A stretch of DNA of 64,000 nt, taken from the NCBI GenBank assembly GCA_000741495.1, contig JGZV01000009.1, positions 62,001 through 126,000 of the forward strand. Reading direction: 5' to 3'. The position numbers and the translations under genes were made by a program. The notes below the pieces were generated by a model. It was given only the letters and a program-made list of their open reading frames with translations. It had not been told where the DNA came from and did not search any database. Origin of the DNA: Bifidobacterium thermophilum. Its GTDB lineage: Bacteria > Actinomycetota > Actinomycetes > Actinomycetales > Bifidobacteriaceae. This document shows, piece by piece, positions 36,101 to 44,351 of the stretch. Position 1 is the first letter of the stretch. Every line of letters starts with the position of its first letter.

Positions 36101-37105
36101 GGCGTCACTTAAATCAATACGTGCGGTTTGCATGTCATTATCGGCGACCGCACGGGAAATCTTCGGGAAAACCGCAGTCGCCACAGACACCGCAATCAGG
36201 GAATACGGCAGGATATAGATGGTGAACGCGTTCTGATACGTGGCGTTCCCCGCTACCAGCGTCTCATCGATACCGAACAGCTGATGGGCGCGCAGCGGCG
36301 CATTCGTCGTGATACGAGTCGAAAGAATCGTCAACAACTGGTCGACACCGACAATGCCGAGACTCCACGCCGCAACCGAACCCATCGAACGCAAGCCGAT
36401 ACCGTGAACGCCCCAACGCCACCGGTAATGCACGCCCAGACGGAACAGCGGGATAAACAACACCAGCGCCTGAATCGCCACGCCAAGCGTCCACGTGCCG
36501 GCGGTCAGCATGATCTTGTCCGTCGTCCAGAAATTCAGCGGCTGCTTGTCGGCCTTGCCGAACAACACGATGAACATCGTGAACCCGGCGCAACTGACGA
36601 TATTCGCGGCAACCGAACTCCAGGCGTACATGCCGAAATGATTCTTCGCCGCTAGAATCTGGCCGAGCACGGTATACAGGCCATAGAAGAAAATCTGGGG
36701 CATGCACCACAGCGCGAACGCGTTGGTCAGCGCCAGCATGTCCTTGCCGCCGTTCGCGTACAAGTGGGTGAACGCCGGGGTTGTGGCGGTCAACAGCATC
36801 ATCGCGACAGTGATTCCGGCAAGCAACGCAATCGCGAAAGTGATGAGCTTATTGAGCCGGTCCTCAGCGTCATCCTCCTTCAACGTGCGCACAATCTGCG
36901 GAACCAGCACCGCGTTGAAAATACCGCCGGAGATCAGGCTGAAAATCACCTGGGGAATCATCGAGCCGGCCTGATAGGCGTTTGCCGCCATACCGGTCGT
37001 GCCGACTGCCGCAGCGAGGAGAATGGTACGGATCTGGCCGGTCAGTCGCGAAGCGGCCGTACCGATGGCCATGACGAGGGAATTATGCCCTACTGAAGAA
37101 CTCAT
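33113..37105 (-). CDS. murJ: MurJ lipid II flippase fused to a cytoplasmic pseudokinase and extracellular domain
   Basis: A 1330-residue membrane protein. Residues 1-545 are MurJ/MviN with about 14 helices, starting SSSVGHNSLVMAIGTAASR, which flips lipid II for peptidoglycan synthesis. After a Ser/Ala linker, residues about 620-870 form a kinase-like domain that lacks catalytic residues (HYSLSTDTIR replaces the HRD loop), so it is a pseudokinase. A long disordered stretch follows, then one helix at about 1134-1154, and an extracellular beta-rich C-terminal domain from about 1220. M. tuberculosis MviN has the same flippase-pseudokinase plan, where phosphorylation recruits FhaA. Overlaps the upstream DUF6049 gene by four bases (ATGA). 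Confidence 0.94.
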   Translation of the reverse strand: MSSSVGHNSLVMAIGTAASRLTGQIRTILLAAAVGTTGMAANAYQAGSMIPQVIFSLISGGIFNAVLVPQIVRTLKEDDAEDRLNKLITFAIALLAGITVAMMLLTATTPAFTHLYANGGKDMLALTNAFALWCMPQIFFYGLYTVLGQILAAKNHFGMYAWSSVAANIVSCAGFTMFIVLFGKADKQPLNFWTTDKIMLTAGTWTLGVAIQALVLFIPLFRLGVHYRWRWGVHGIGLRSMGSVAAWSLGIVGVDQLLTILSTRITTNAPLRAHQLFGIDETLVAGNATYQNAFTIYILPYSLIAVSVATAVFPKISRAVADNDMQTARIDLSDALRNVSLLMSYFTAVFVVMSVPISLALLPSISVGEAQLMSGPMIALSLSLPLSSAYLIIQRTFYAFEDGRSPFIFMAVQLSIQMIILLTVTYTMSPLHWTTMRGVAVTVAYVTSFPLLVWMLRKRFENRLDGRRIALSFIKASIATVAAIVVGLWLRTPVYHLVGADLDGGRPHMNWIQAVLVCVILAVIITVMFVGALWGMHTEELLGLLSSLKRRFSRHGAAPAEIPAAGSESGEPPAPSAEHPDAPASDGDEHTVAAAAVSTTPVSRMTTTAPRLRDVLDMEPKEHMKPQLGDTIINRYTLVSLLRDEPGLQAWKANDRVLARDCQLFIVTDADAIPTVDAIASSLALSRNRRYTQVLQLQHRAGVSIIITAVDNGLSLTDYFRGPASKTLSQAAIRSILGETASAMRQLLVDGLSHYSLSTDTIRLTVNGVQLADATISPMLADTSRAPAGLSPERLATRQLAAVLYALITRTPSSVDAPIDLNRLGPDVPGEFRLICHRGLGSSNEPGVVPMESLAELTALLGNWEPLNQLHDSDIALPSVDAECSIASAALRAPVPEHILDFPPDLASSFEQHAYAQAQAAQVGAIPAVPLPSKPTTDDQQAKDIAERQQAMQQAMQQESAEWMKNSQAAPRNPNRQPPIPRPDPSDSSDYDFHDIAAAEVANIMAPSVPDPDNAIFPNFNVPTDPYTDTQATMRFDFARKAAKNAHRLQPPSTGESTSRIPVFDANGMPVEPGDESRRALEDEQTQILAANSPISRPPSFTPTVEPEHEEHDAYNPVEQDDVADATLFGRFSTKVVAIVVVIVVVAAAAGLAWHSLSGGTTIGAAKQSSAWPSENLDKVPFGSSTPTSDASGSSSSSGKSEVINADKDASAVPTPTVPENNTPYTIDKQEFLTKPGGQDGYGYYMHLSEPESVYRFVVSIRSSGGTGYLYANTTADPTQGEQVAQFAFDASGKTEVKLTKTVKSQDFLMWVPRDSLPGNQLYINSVELY

Positions 37106-39429
37106 TCGTCAGGATCTTTCTTCCGGTTGAATTGACGCCACAAACCAAGAACACCCAGCAATACCGCCACAATGATGAAAGCGATACCTGTCTTATCGCT
37201 GATTTGCAGAGAACTGGTAATCGTCGTGGTCTGCGGTGAAGAGAAGTCCTTGCCGGCCTGATCCTGCAAGGACAAGTGGACATTGGTGGTTCCCGAAGTC
37301 GCCACACGGATTGTGAACGTCACCTGCGCCTCACCCCGCGCCGGGACGGTGACGTCAGCGTAACGGCTGGTGACGATTTCCATCGAATCAGTCAGTGACG
37401 AAACCCGGACACGAACCGGATACGGTCCGGCGTTGCTGACCGTGACCGGCAGTTTCGCCGTCTCACTGACCACCGTCACCGTATCGGTCGGGGTAATGGT
37501 GATATTGCCGAACAATTTCGACGACAGGCCAGCGGCATCATCGGCCATCCGCTGGGACAATGACGTGTCGCCGGACAGTGCGAACAGCGCCATCCGGGAT
37601 TGCAACGAAGACAAGCACGAAATCCATATGGAAGGACCCGTAGCCTTGGTTTGTGCGATTTTGCTCGCATCATGGCGGGCGAGGGACTGCTCGTCGCCGC
37701 TGCTCGACGTCTCCGACGCGGTACTGCTAGGCGTTGAAGATGAGGAAGCGGACACGTCAGATGACAAGACAGTCTTCTTGAACCGTTTGAGACTCTCAAC
37801 ATCTTGGGAGAACGCCGAAAGCGCCGCTTCAAGACGTTTGCGGCACGAGGCGCCAAGGCCGGACGACTGCGGGACATACTCGGCGGCGGACTGTCCGCTA
37901 CGGTAAGCGTCCGCATCCATCAACGTGTTCAAATCAGTCAGATTCAGCCAGCTTGACTGTTCAAGAGCGCTCATCAGTGAGTCAGCGAACGCCGTAGACG
38001 TTCCCGCATCAAGACAAACCAGCAGATTACGCGACGTATACGGCTGCTCCATCTGATAGAACGCGCTTTGCGCGATGAAGCGCGACAGCCTGCCCGCATC
38101 ACTGGTCTCACTGTCAGCCTCGCTACTGGTCGCCTTGCCGCGAGCCAGGCCGGTCAACTCCTGTTGGGCGACCAGCACGGTGATATCGCCGGAATCAGTG
38201 GACACGTCGTATTTGCCGGTATGCACCGTACCCGAGGTGCCGCTTCCGTAGCCGGACGTGGCAATAACCGTCGAATATCCGGCCTGCCGTGCGATATTCA
38301 ACGCGCGCTGGGTCCAACGGGCATGGCCTTGCAACGCGATCGCCTGCCGTGTCGACGTCGTGCTGCCGACCGCGGAACGGTATGCGGACACGCTTGCCGA
38401 CGCATCCCAATCCGAAGTATTCACCCCGGCTTTCGTATACCTGTCAGGCGAATCAAGCGCCGCATACGCGGTGATATCGAACATGCCCGGCTGCATGATC
38501 GCCGTAGTCTGGGCGGGCATGGCCATCGCCTGAAGATACGACGGGTCGGCAAGAACCTGGAGTTTGGCGTGCTTGGCCAATAGCTGCGATTGCGCACGTT
38601 CCGTCTTGGCGATATCACCGGCAGGGGAGATCGCGTCAACAACCGACCTGCTGTTGAGCCACGAGCTTTCCGCATTCAGCATGTTGGTGACACTGGCGGT
38701 GTTGGTCTGCCATGTCTTTGACGCGAGCGGCTGCACGATCGTGATACCCATCGCAGGGGTGTCGGCGGTCTTCAAACCATCTGATGAGCGCGTCAGGAAC
38801 GTATGCAGTGACGTTCCGCCCAGATGCGTCCCATCGGCCTGCGCTCCCGGAGTATAGGTGATCCTCACCGGCTTGGGCCCCCAGTTGGTTATCGCCGCCA
38901 GCTGTGGGGAAGAAGCATCGATATCGACATTGACTGTTGCGGTGCCATGGGCGGCGATAGCGCCGACATCGGTTTGGGCGAGCTGATCGTGCATCGGGAT
39001 CCTGGATTGCCCTTGCGCCCAATCCTGCATATCCGTACGGGACACGAACGTGTAAAACACATTCGTAGATACGGTCAACGTGCCCGCCTCGTTCGTCGTG
39101 GTGCCGACATTGTGCAGGGTCAAACGGAGATGATAGCCGGAGGATGACGTGACAACGGGCGTGATGCTGTCGATGGTCATCGTAGTGCCGTACGACGCTT
39201 CGGGGGAAGCCGATGTTGCGCTCGCCGACGCCGCGTTGCGGGCATGTTTGGCGGACGGCACCGTGCTTGCCTCAGCCATGGTGCAACCGAACAGCGATGG
39301 CAGTATGATTGCGAGCACGATGGCGACCAGCAGGCATATGACATGCCGTGCCCGCGCCCTCATATCGTCGTGATGTACGGGGTAGTTCAACGTTATGCCT
39401 GCCTGTTCAGTTTCCTCGCGTAAAGCCAT
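37102..39429 (-). CDS. DUF6049-type membrane-anchored exported protein
   Basis: A 775-residue protein of unknown function, conserved between a NUDIX gene and murJ in actinobacteria (Rv3909 position in M. tuberculosis). A hydrophobic export or anchor segment lies at about residues 28-47, followed by a Ser/Ala-rich exported region with beta-sandwich character (LRLTLHNVGTTTNEAGTLTV). A second helix near 748-765 (AFIIVAVLLGVLGLW) and the basic tail RQFNRKKDPDE give C-in topology. The start at 39429 overlaps the end of the NUDIX gene by 37 bases and has no clear SD; an internal ATG at 39363, just before the hydrophobic segment, is an alternative. Confidence 0.85.
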   Translation of the reverse strand: MALREETEQAGITLNYPVHHDDMRARARHVICLLVAIVLAIILPSLFGCTMAEASTVPSAKHARNAASASATSASPEASYGTTMTIDSITPVVTSSSGYHLRLTLHNVGTTTNEAGTLTVSTNVFYTFVSRTDMQDWAQGQSRIPMHDQLAQTDVGAIAAHGTATVNVDIDASSPQLAAITNWGPKPVRITYTPGAQADGTHLGGTSLHTFLTRSSDGLKTADTPAMGITIVQPLASKTWQTNTASVTNMLNAESSWLNSRSVVDAISPAGDIAKTERAQSQLLAKHAKLQVLADPSYLQAMAMPAQTTAIMQPGMFDITAYAALDSPDRYTKAGVNTSDWDASASVSAYRSAVGSTTSTRQAIALQGHARWTQRALNIARQAGYSTVIATSGYGSGTSGTVHTGKYDVSTDSGDITVLVAQQELTGLARGKATSSEADSETSDAGRLSRFIAQSAFYQMEQPYTSRNLLVCLDAGTSTAFADSLMSALEQSSWLNLTDLNTLMDADAYRSGQSAAEYVPQSSGLGASCRKRLEAALSAFSQDVESLKRFKKTVLSSDVSASSSSTPSSTASETSSSGDEQSLARHDASKIAQTKATGPSIWISCLSSLQSRMALFALSGDTSLSQRMADDAAGLSSKLFGNITITPTDTVTVVSETAKLPVTVSNAGPYPVRVRVSSLTDSMEIVTSRYADVTVPARGEAQVTFTIRVATSGTTNVHLSLQDQAGKDFSSPQTTTITSSLQISDKTGIAFIIVAVLLGVLGLWRQFNRKKDPDE

Positions 39430-40043
39430 GCGATCTTGCGTTCATTAGGATAGCTGAGCACATTGTCCAAATCCTCGAACTTCACCCAGATGGCGTCTTC
39501 GGCCTCGTGATCGGGATCGCCTTCAACTGTGAGTTCGCCGCTGATACGGCGGAGCGCATAATGATGGACAAGCTTGTGTACGCGCTGGCTGGTGCCGGTG
39601 AACCAGTAGTCGATGGTCGCAATGGAATCGACCACCTCGCCGAGAATCCCCGTCTCCTCATGCACTTCACGGACCGCGGTCTCCTGCGGTGTTTCACCCT
39701 TCTCAATATGCCCTTTGGGCAGGCACCATTCCAGATGGCCGCTGCGTGAATGCCGGGCGATAATCGCGACACGCCCCTGATCGTCAAAGACCAGGCCGCC
39801 GGCGGAATATTCCCTGACAACCGGAAGCTCCTGGGTGTCCAGTGAGGCGAACGTCGTGGGCATATCCCCGGTACGACGTTGTGGCATCAGCGCGGGAGTA
39901 GGGGTGCCGGGCTCCTGATCTTGATAACGTACCGGCCGTTCCGACTGCGATGTGTACATCAGCGTGTCGGCGATCGGCCCGTTTTGGGTATGCTTATCCG
40001 CAGCGTTGGCGAGCATGCGCGCAAGGTCTGCGGGAGTAATCAT
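39393..40043 (-). CDS. NUDIX hydrolase
   Basis: A 216-residue NUDIX protein, probably cleaving a nucleoside-diphosphate derivative; mutT4-like genes occupy this position in mycobacteria. The complete box GX5EX7REUXEEXGU is visible as GHIEKGE followed by seven residues and REVHEETGI. The frame is open back to 40394 on the minus strand, but ATG 40043 is the better start: the upstream part lies antisense to the divergent CCA gene, and a GGTGGAAG site precedes the ATG. A hydrophilic leader of about 80 residues precedes the fold. Substrate cannot be predicted. Confidence 0.92.
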   Translation of the reverse strand: MITPADLARMLANAADKHTQNGPIADTLMYTSQSERPVRYQDQEPGTPTPALMPQRRTGDMPTTFASLDTQELPVVREYSAGGLVFDDQGRVAIIARHSRSGHLEWCLPKGHIEKGETPQETAVREVHEETGILGEVVDSIATIDYWFTGTSQRVHKLVHHYALRRISGELTVEGDPDHEAEDAIWVKFEDLDNVLSYPNERKIAWLYARKLNRQA

Positions 40044-40129
40044 GTCTTCCACCTTACTCAAACCAATGTGCAGGTGGAGTGACGGTATGCTTGAAGGCGT
40101 AGAAAAGTGACGAATCGAAAGGGCGCGCG

Positions 40130-41549
40130 TTGAATTTCGAAGTCTGGCCAGAGGCGATAGAGCTGGGCCGTATGTTCGCGGACGAAGGGTATGAGCTGGC
40201 TCTGGTGGGAGGTCCAGTTCGTGACTTGCTTCTGCATCGCAAATCCCACGACCTGGACTTCTGCTCGTCAGCACGCCCCGAACAGTTCGAGCATATCCTG
40301 CGGGCGTGGGGGGCGTGACGGTTTTTGGGATATGGGACGTAAGTTCGGCACGCTCGGCGCGATGCGACGCCGACCGGACGGCACTGCGGTCCAAGTCGAA
40401 GTGACTACGTACCGTCGCGACACGTATGATCCGGATTCGCGCAAGCCGGAAGTCGATTACGGTGACTCACTCGAAGGTGACTTGTCCCGTCGTGATTTCA
40501 CGGTGAACGCAATGGCATTGCGCGTGCCCGACCTAGAATTCGTCGACCCGTTCGGCGGCGCCAGCGATCTGGCCAAAGGCGTGTTGCGCACGCCGGTCGA
40601 CCCCCGTCAATCCTTCGACGACGACCCGCTGCGCATGATGCGTGCCATCCGTTTCGTCGCCCAGCTGGGATTCAACATCGAGCCGGAAACCGCACAGGCG
40701 ATCACCGAAATGACCGACCGCATTCGTATCGTTTCCGCGGAACGGGTGCGTGACGAACTGGTCAAAACATTGCTGTCGTCCCGTCCCCGCGCCGGTATCG
40801 AAGCGTTGGTGGATTCCGGTCTCGCCGATATCGTGCTGCCGGAAATCCCCGCGCTGAAACTGGAAATCGACGAGCACCACCGGCATAAGGATGTGTTCGA
40901 ACACACGATGATTGTGCTCGACCGTGCCGTAGCGCTGGAAACCGGCCCCGACGGCCCGGTTCCGGCCCCCGACCTTGAGTTGCGTTTGGCTGCGTTGATG
41001 CATGATATCGGCAAGCCGGCCACCAGAAAGTTCGAAGATCACGGCAAGGTCAGCTTCCATCATCATGATGCCGTCGGCGCGAAACTGACGCGCAAACGGT
41101 TGCGTGCCCTGCATTTCGACCATCATATCGTCCAGGATGTGAGCGAACTGGTGAACATCCACCTGCGGTTCCACGGGTATGTCGACGAACCGTGGACTGA
41201 TTCCGCTGTCCGCCGTTACGTGCGTGACGCCGGACCGCTCTACGAGCGTCTCAACCGGTTGACTCGCGCCGACGCGACCACACAGAACAAGCGTAAAGCC
41301 CAGATGTTCTCGGATGCGATGGACGAAATGGAGCAACGGGTCCGAGACCTGAAGCAGCGTGAAGATATCGAAGCGATTCGTCCCGAACTTGACGGTAACG
41401 AAATCATGCAATTGCTCGGACTGGAACCCGGCCCGCAAGTGGGTGCCGCCTACCGGCATATGCTGGAATACCGGTTGGATAATGGTCAGGTCGGGCATGA
41501 TGCCGCAGTCGAAGAACTCAAACGTTGGGCGGCGTCAGCAGGCAAGTAA
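40130..41549 (+). pseudogene. cca: CCA tRNA nucleotidyltransferase, apparent +1 frameshift near 40308-40313
   Basis: The enzyme adds or repairs the 3' CCA of tRNAs. The N-terminal part reads from TTG 40130 (AAGGG upstream) with VGGPVRDLLL and HDLDF, the nucleotidyltransferase motifs, and stops at TGA 40316. The rest (DGFWDMGRKFGTLGA onward, with RRDFTVNAMAL and an HD domain HHRHKDVFEHTM...LMHDIGKPATRK) continues in the next frame to 41549. Removing one G from the six-G run at 40308-40313 restores a single frame of about 473 codons. Options are a sequencing error, phase variation or translational frameshifting. The three tRNAs here lack encoded CCA, so the function should be essential. Confidence 0.85.
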
Positions 41550-41614
41550 GCCGGCGTCAAGCCTGTACGCCAACTGTCATGCCGCCCACGTGAGCGGGGT
41601 GGCCGACGGTAACA

Positions 41615-41654
41615 CTATGCCCGGTGTGCGGATGCGTCCGCGCACCGGGCATAG
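41615..41654. terminator. Bidirectional terminator between cca and the LytR_C gene
   Basis: An 18-bp stem with one G-T pair: CTATGCCCGGTGTGCGGA (41615-41632) / TCCGCGCACCGGGCATAG (41637-41654), loop TGCG. Placed between convergent genes. Confidence 0.8.
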
Positions 41655-41682
41655 CATGGGCCTGATCGGGCTGTGCCCGAAA

Positions 41683-42306
41683 TCAGTTCACCGGATCATG
41701 GGTGAGAGCCTTCGGCAGACTCGTCATCTTGCTGCCATCAACACAACCGTCGACATTCGCGATCTTTGCGCCTTTGCCCAGAACCTGCGACTTGGTTTTC
41801 AAATTGTTGAACGTGGCACCAAGCACCACATCAATAAGCTTGTCCTGACGGTCATCCATCCTCATGACCGCGTCGGTGAAGTTGTCATTCAACGTGTACG
41901 CTTCGTTGATGGCATTCTTGCCGTAATAGATCACCGTGCGCTTGACATCGGTTTTCTGATAGTTCGCCACATTCTCCACCGTGAACCCGCGGTTCGTGAG
42001 CGCCTCGCCGACAGCGCGGGCGAAACCGGAATGCTGCGTGCCGTTGAGTACCCGCACATGAACAGCCGACGTGTCCACGTATTTGGCCGTGCCAGACGAA
42101 TCAGGTACCGCACATGCGACCGTCACGCCATGATTCGGCTGGTTTTCAGCGGTTTGCGGCTCCCCAAGACCAAAGATATGGAAATAGAACAGCAGCGATA
42201 TGACCAGCACGACCACCATGCACACAATGGTGATGGAAAACACTGCGGTTTGTCGGCGGCGCACATAAGCCTTACGTGCCGCACGCTCATCATAGATTCC
42301 GGTCAT
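41683..42306 (-). CDS. LytR C-terminal domain (LytR_C) membrane-anchored protein
   Basis: A 207-residue protein with a basic N-terminus, one hydrophobic segment at about residues 23-44 (SITIVCMVVVLVISLLFYFH), and an extracytoplasmic LytR_C domain from about residue 80 (VHVRVLNGTQHSGFARAV, later VIYYGKNA). LytR_C occurs attached to LCP cell-wall ligases and as free proteins like this one, so a role at the cell wall is plausible but unproven. AGAGGA precedes the ATG. It follows ispE by 32 bases and may share its transcript. Confidence 0.87.
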   Translation of the reverse strand: MTGIYDERAARKAYVRRRQTAVFSITIVCMVVVLVISLLFYFHIFGLGEPQTAENQPNHGVTVACAVPDSSGTAKYVDTSAVHVRVLNGTQHSGFARAVGEALTNRGFTVENVANYQKTDVKRTVIYYGKNAINEAYTLNDNFTDAVMRMDDRQDKLIDVVLGATFNNLKTKSQVLGKGAKIANVDGCVDGSKMTSLPKALTHDPVN

Positions 42307-42338
42307 AGCATCCTCTTCGTCTTGGTATCCTTCTTACT

Positions 42339-43262
42339 CTACCGGCAATCGCTGACGCTGGGCAGGACCCGTATTCGAGGCTGTGCCGGGGCGTTCGCTT
42401 CGATGATCCGATCAACAGCCCGACTGTCACGCCACGCCAGCCTGACCCTATCCATCGCCTGATCTGACGGCACAAACACCACAACCGACGGTCCGGAACC
42501 GGAAACAAACGCATGCGACGCGCCCGCGGCGAGAGCCGCATCAATCGCGATACCGCTGCGTGGATGCAACCGGATGGCCGCATACTGCAAATCGTTTTCA
42601 GATCGCGGGCGGCATGAATCATCCTTGCCGTTGCCGATACGGTCGAATTCGGCATAGACTTCAGGCGTGCTCAACGGAGTGTCATAGGCGCCAATCAGCA
42701 CCCTACCGGCGAATCCTTGCCGGTGCAGGTTGATTCCGGCGGCACTGTCAGCGGCAATCCGGTCGATACGCTCGCCGAAACCGGTGCCGTGTGCGTACCC
42801 GCCCACCAGGCAGAATGGCATGTCAGCGCCCAGTCCGGCGGCAATAGGCATCAGCTGTTCCATCGGCCAATGCAGTCCCCATAGGGTGTTGAGTGCGAGC
42901 AGTGTGGCGGCGGCGTCGGCGGACCCTCCGCCGAGTCCGGCGGCGACAGGAATGCGTTTGGTGATGTGTACGGCGGCGTCGGCGGGATGTCCGCTTGCCT
43001 GGGCGAGAGCGTCGAGGGCCCGGATGGCGTGATTGGCGTGGATATCACTGTCGGGGGTCAGGTCGCCGAGATGTTCGCCGCTGATTCGCAACGTCGCGCC
43101 GCTGCCGGCTGGGGCCTCGGATACGGTGACCGTGTCAGCCACGCTGAGGGCGCAATAGATGGTGTCCAGTGCGTGCCGGCCCGCCCATGCGGCTTGTTTC
43201 GCCCCGACATGCAGGGTGAGATTGGTTTTGGCGGGGCAATCCACGCTGACCGTTGCGCTCAT
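42339..43262 (-). CDS. ispE: 4-diphosphocytidyl-2-C-methyl-D-erythritol kinase
   Basis: IspE phosphorylates CDP-ME in the MEP pathway to isoprenoid precursors. The 307-residue GHMP-family protein has the ATP loop PVAAGLGGGSADAAATL near residue 108, an N-terminal CPAKTNLTLHVG motif, and the C-terminal SGSGPSVVVF. Its ATG overlaps the rsmA stop (ATGA), and GAGGCA lies upstream. The rpf-rsmA-ispE order matches Rv1009-Rv1011 of M. tuberculosis. Confidence 0.95.
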   Translation of the reverse strand: MSATVSVDCPAKTNLTLHVGAKQAAWAGRHALDTIYCALSVADTVTVSEAPAGSGATLRISGEHLGDLTPDSDIHANHAIRALDALAQASGHPADAAVHITKRIPVAAGLGGGSADAAATLLALNTLWGLHWPMEQLMPIAAGLGADMPFCLVGGYAHGTGFGERIDRIAADSAAGINLHRQGFAGRVLIGAYDTPLSTPEVYAEFDRIGNGKDDSCRPRSENDLQYAAIRLHPRSGIAIDAALAAGASHAFVSGSGPSVVVFVPSDQAMDRVRLAWRDSRAVDRIIEANAPAQPRIRVLPSVSDCR

Positions 43263-44230
43263 GCCGATGCCTCCCGTCCGTCAGCGCTGATACGGTCGCA
43301 TGCGGCGGCGAGCCGGGTGAATTCGTCGATGGTCAGGGTCTCCCCGCGGCGTGTTGGATTAATATCCGCGGCTTCGAACGCCGCCTGGGGCACCAGGTGT
43401 TTCAACGCGGCATGCAGGGTTTTACGGCGCTGCCCGAACGCGGCGTCGATGAGTGCGAACACCCGGTCGCGTGCGGGCGGTTCGCCTTGCGTCAGCGTGA
43501 GTTGCCCGTCGGGATACCGGGTGAAGGTGACGAGTGCGGAATCCACGTTGGGGGCTGGCCAGAACACGTTGCGGCCAATCAAAGCGGAACGTTCCGCATG
43601 ACCATACCAGGCGAGTTTGACGCTCGGCGTGCCGTAGATTTTGCTGCCGGGCTTCGCCGCGAGCCGGTCGGCGACTTCTTTCTGGACCATCACGGTGAAA
43701 TGGTCCAGCTGTCCGAAACGTTCCAGCAAGGTCAGGATGATCGGGGTCGCCACGTTGTACGGCAGGTTCGCCACGAGGGTGATATGGTTCGCGTCACGTA
43801 GTTCGGGGACGTCATCAGGCGTTACGGTCAGCGCATCATGGTTGATGACATGCAGGCGGTTCGAAGCGTCCGGCATGAAGGTGGCGACCGTGCCGGGTAG
43901 GCGTTGGGCGAGTGCCGGGTCGATTTCGATGGCGGTGACACGCGTGCCGGCTTCCAGCAGGGCAAGCGTGAGTGAGCCCAAGCCCGGCCCGACTTCAAGC
44001 ACGGTATCGTCTTGCGATACGCCTGATTCGTGGACGATTTTGCGCACGGTACCCGGGTCGATGACGAAATTCTGCCCGAATTTCTTGGTTGGCTTGATGC
44101 CGGCGTCCGCTGCGATGCGGCGGATGTCTGCCGCCCCGAGCAGATGCCCGGATTGGTGCTGGCGCATCGATGTGGATTCCGCTGTTGTGCTTTGCTCGTG
44201 GGACGGTTGTGGGATGGTTGTGGTGGTCAT
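43259..44230 (-). CDS. rsmA: 16S rRNA dimethyladenosine transferase RsmA (KsgA)
   Basis: RsmA dimethylates A1518 and A1519 in 16S rRNA, a late ribosome-assembly checkpoint. The 323-residue protein has GQNFVIDPGTVRKIV, the SAM motif LEVGPGLGSLTLAL near residue 80, and the catalytic NLPYNVATPI. The first 30 residues are Thr/Ser/Gln-rich and not part of the fold, so an internal start is possible; the ATG listed lacks a clear SD. It lies between the rpf-like gene and ispE, with a four-base overlap with ispE. Confidence 0.96.
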   Translation of the reverse strand: MTTTTIPQPSHEQSTTAESTSMRQHQSGHLLGAADIRRIAADAGIKPTKKFGQNFVIDPGTVRKIVHESGVSQDDTVLEVGPGLGSLTLALLEAGTRVTAIEIDPALAQRLPGTVATFMPDASNRLHVINHDALTVTPDDVPELRDANHITLVANLPYNVATPIILTLLERFGQLDHFTVMVQKEVADRLAAKPGSKIYGTPSVKLAWYGHAERSALIGRNVFWPAPNVDSALVTFTRYPDGQLTLTQGEPPARDRVFALIDAAFGQRRKTLHAALKHLVPQAAFEAADINPTRRGETLTIDEFTRLAAACDRISADGREASA

Positions 44231-44351
44231 GTGCGCTTCTTGCTGTGTGTGCTGCTGTATTGTCTGTTGGGGTTGCCGGTTCGATTGTCGTGCGTGCCGC
44301 GTCGGCGGGGATTATCCGCGGTTTGGTGCGGGCGGCGTGCAATCGGGCGAA

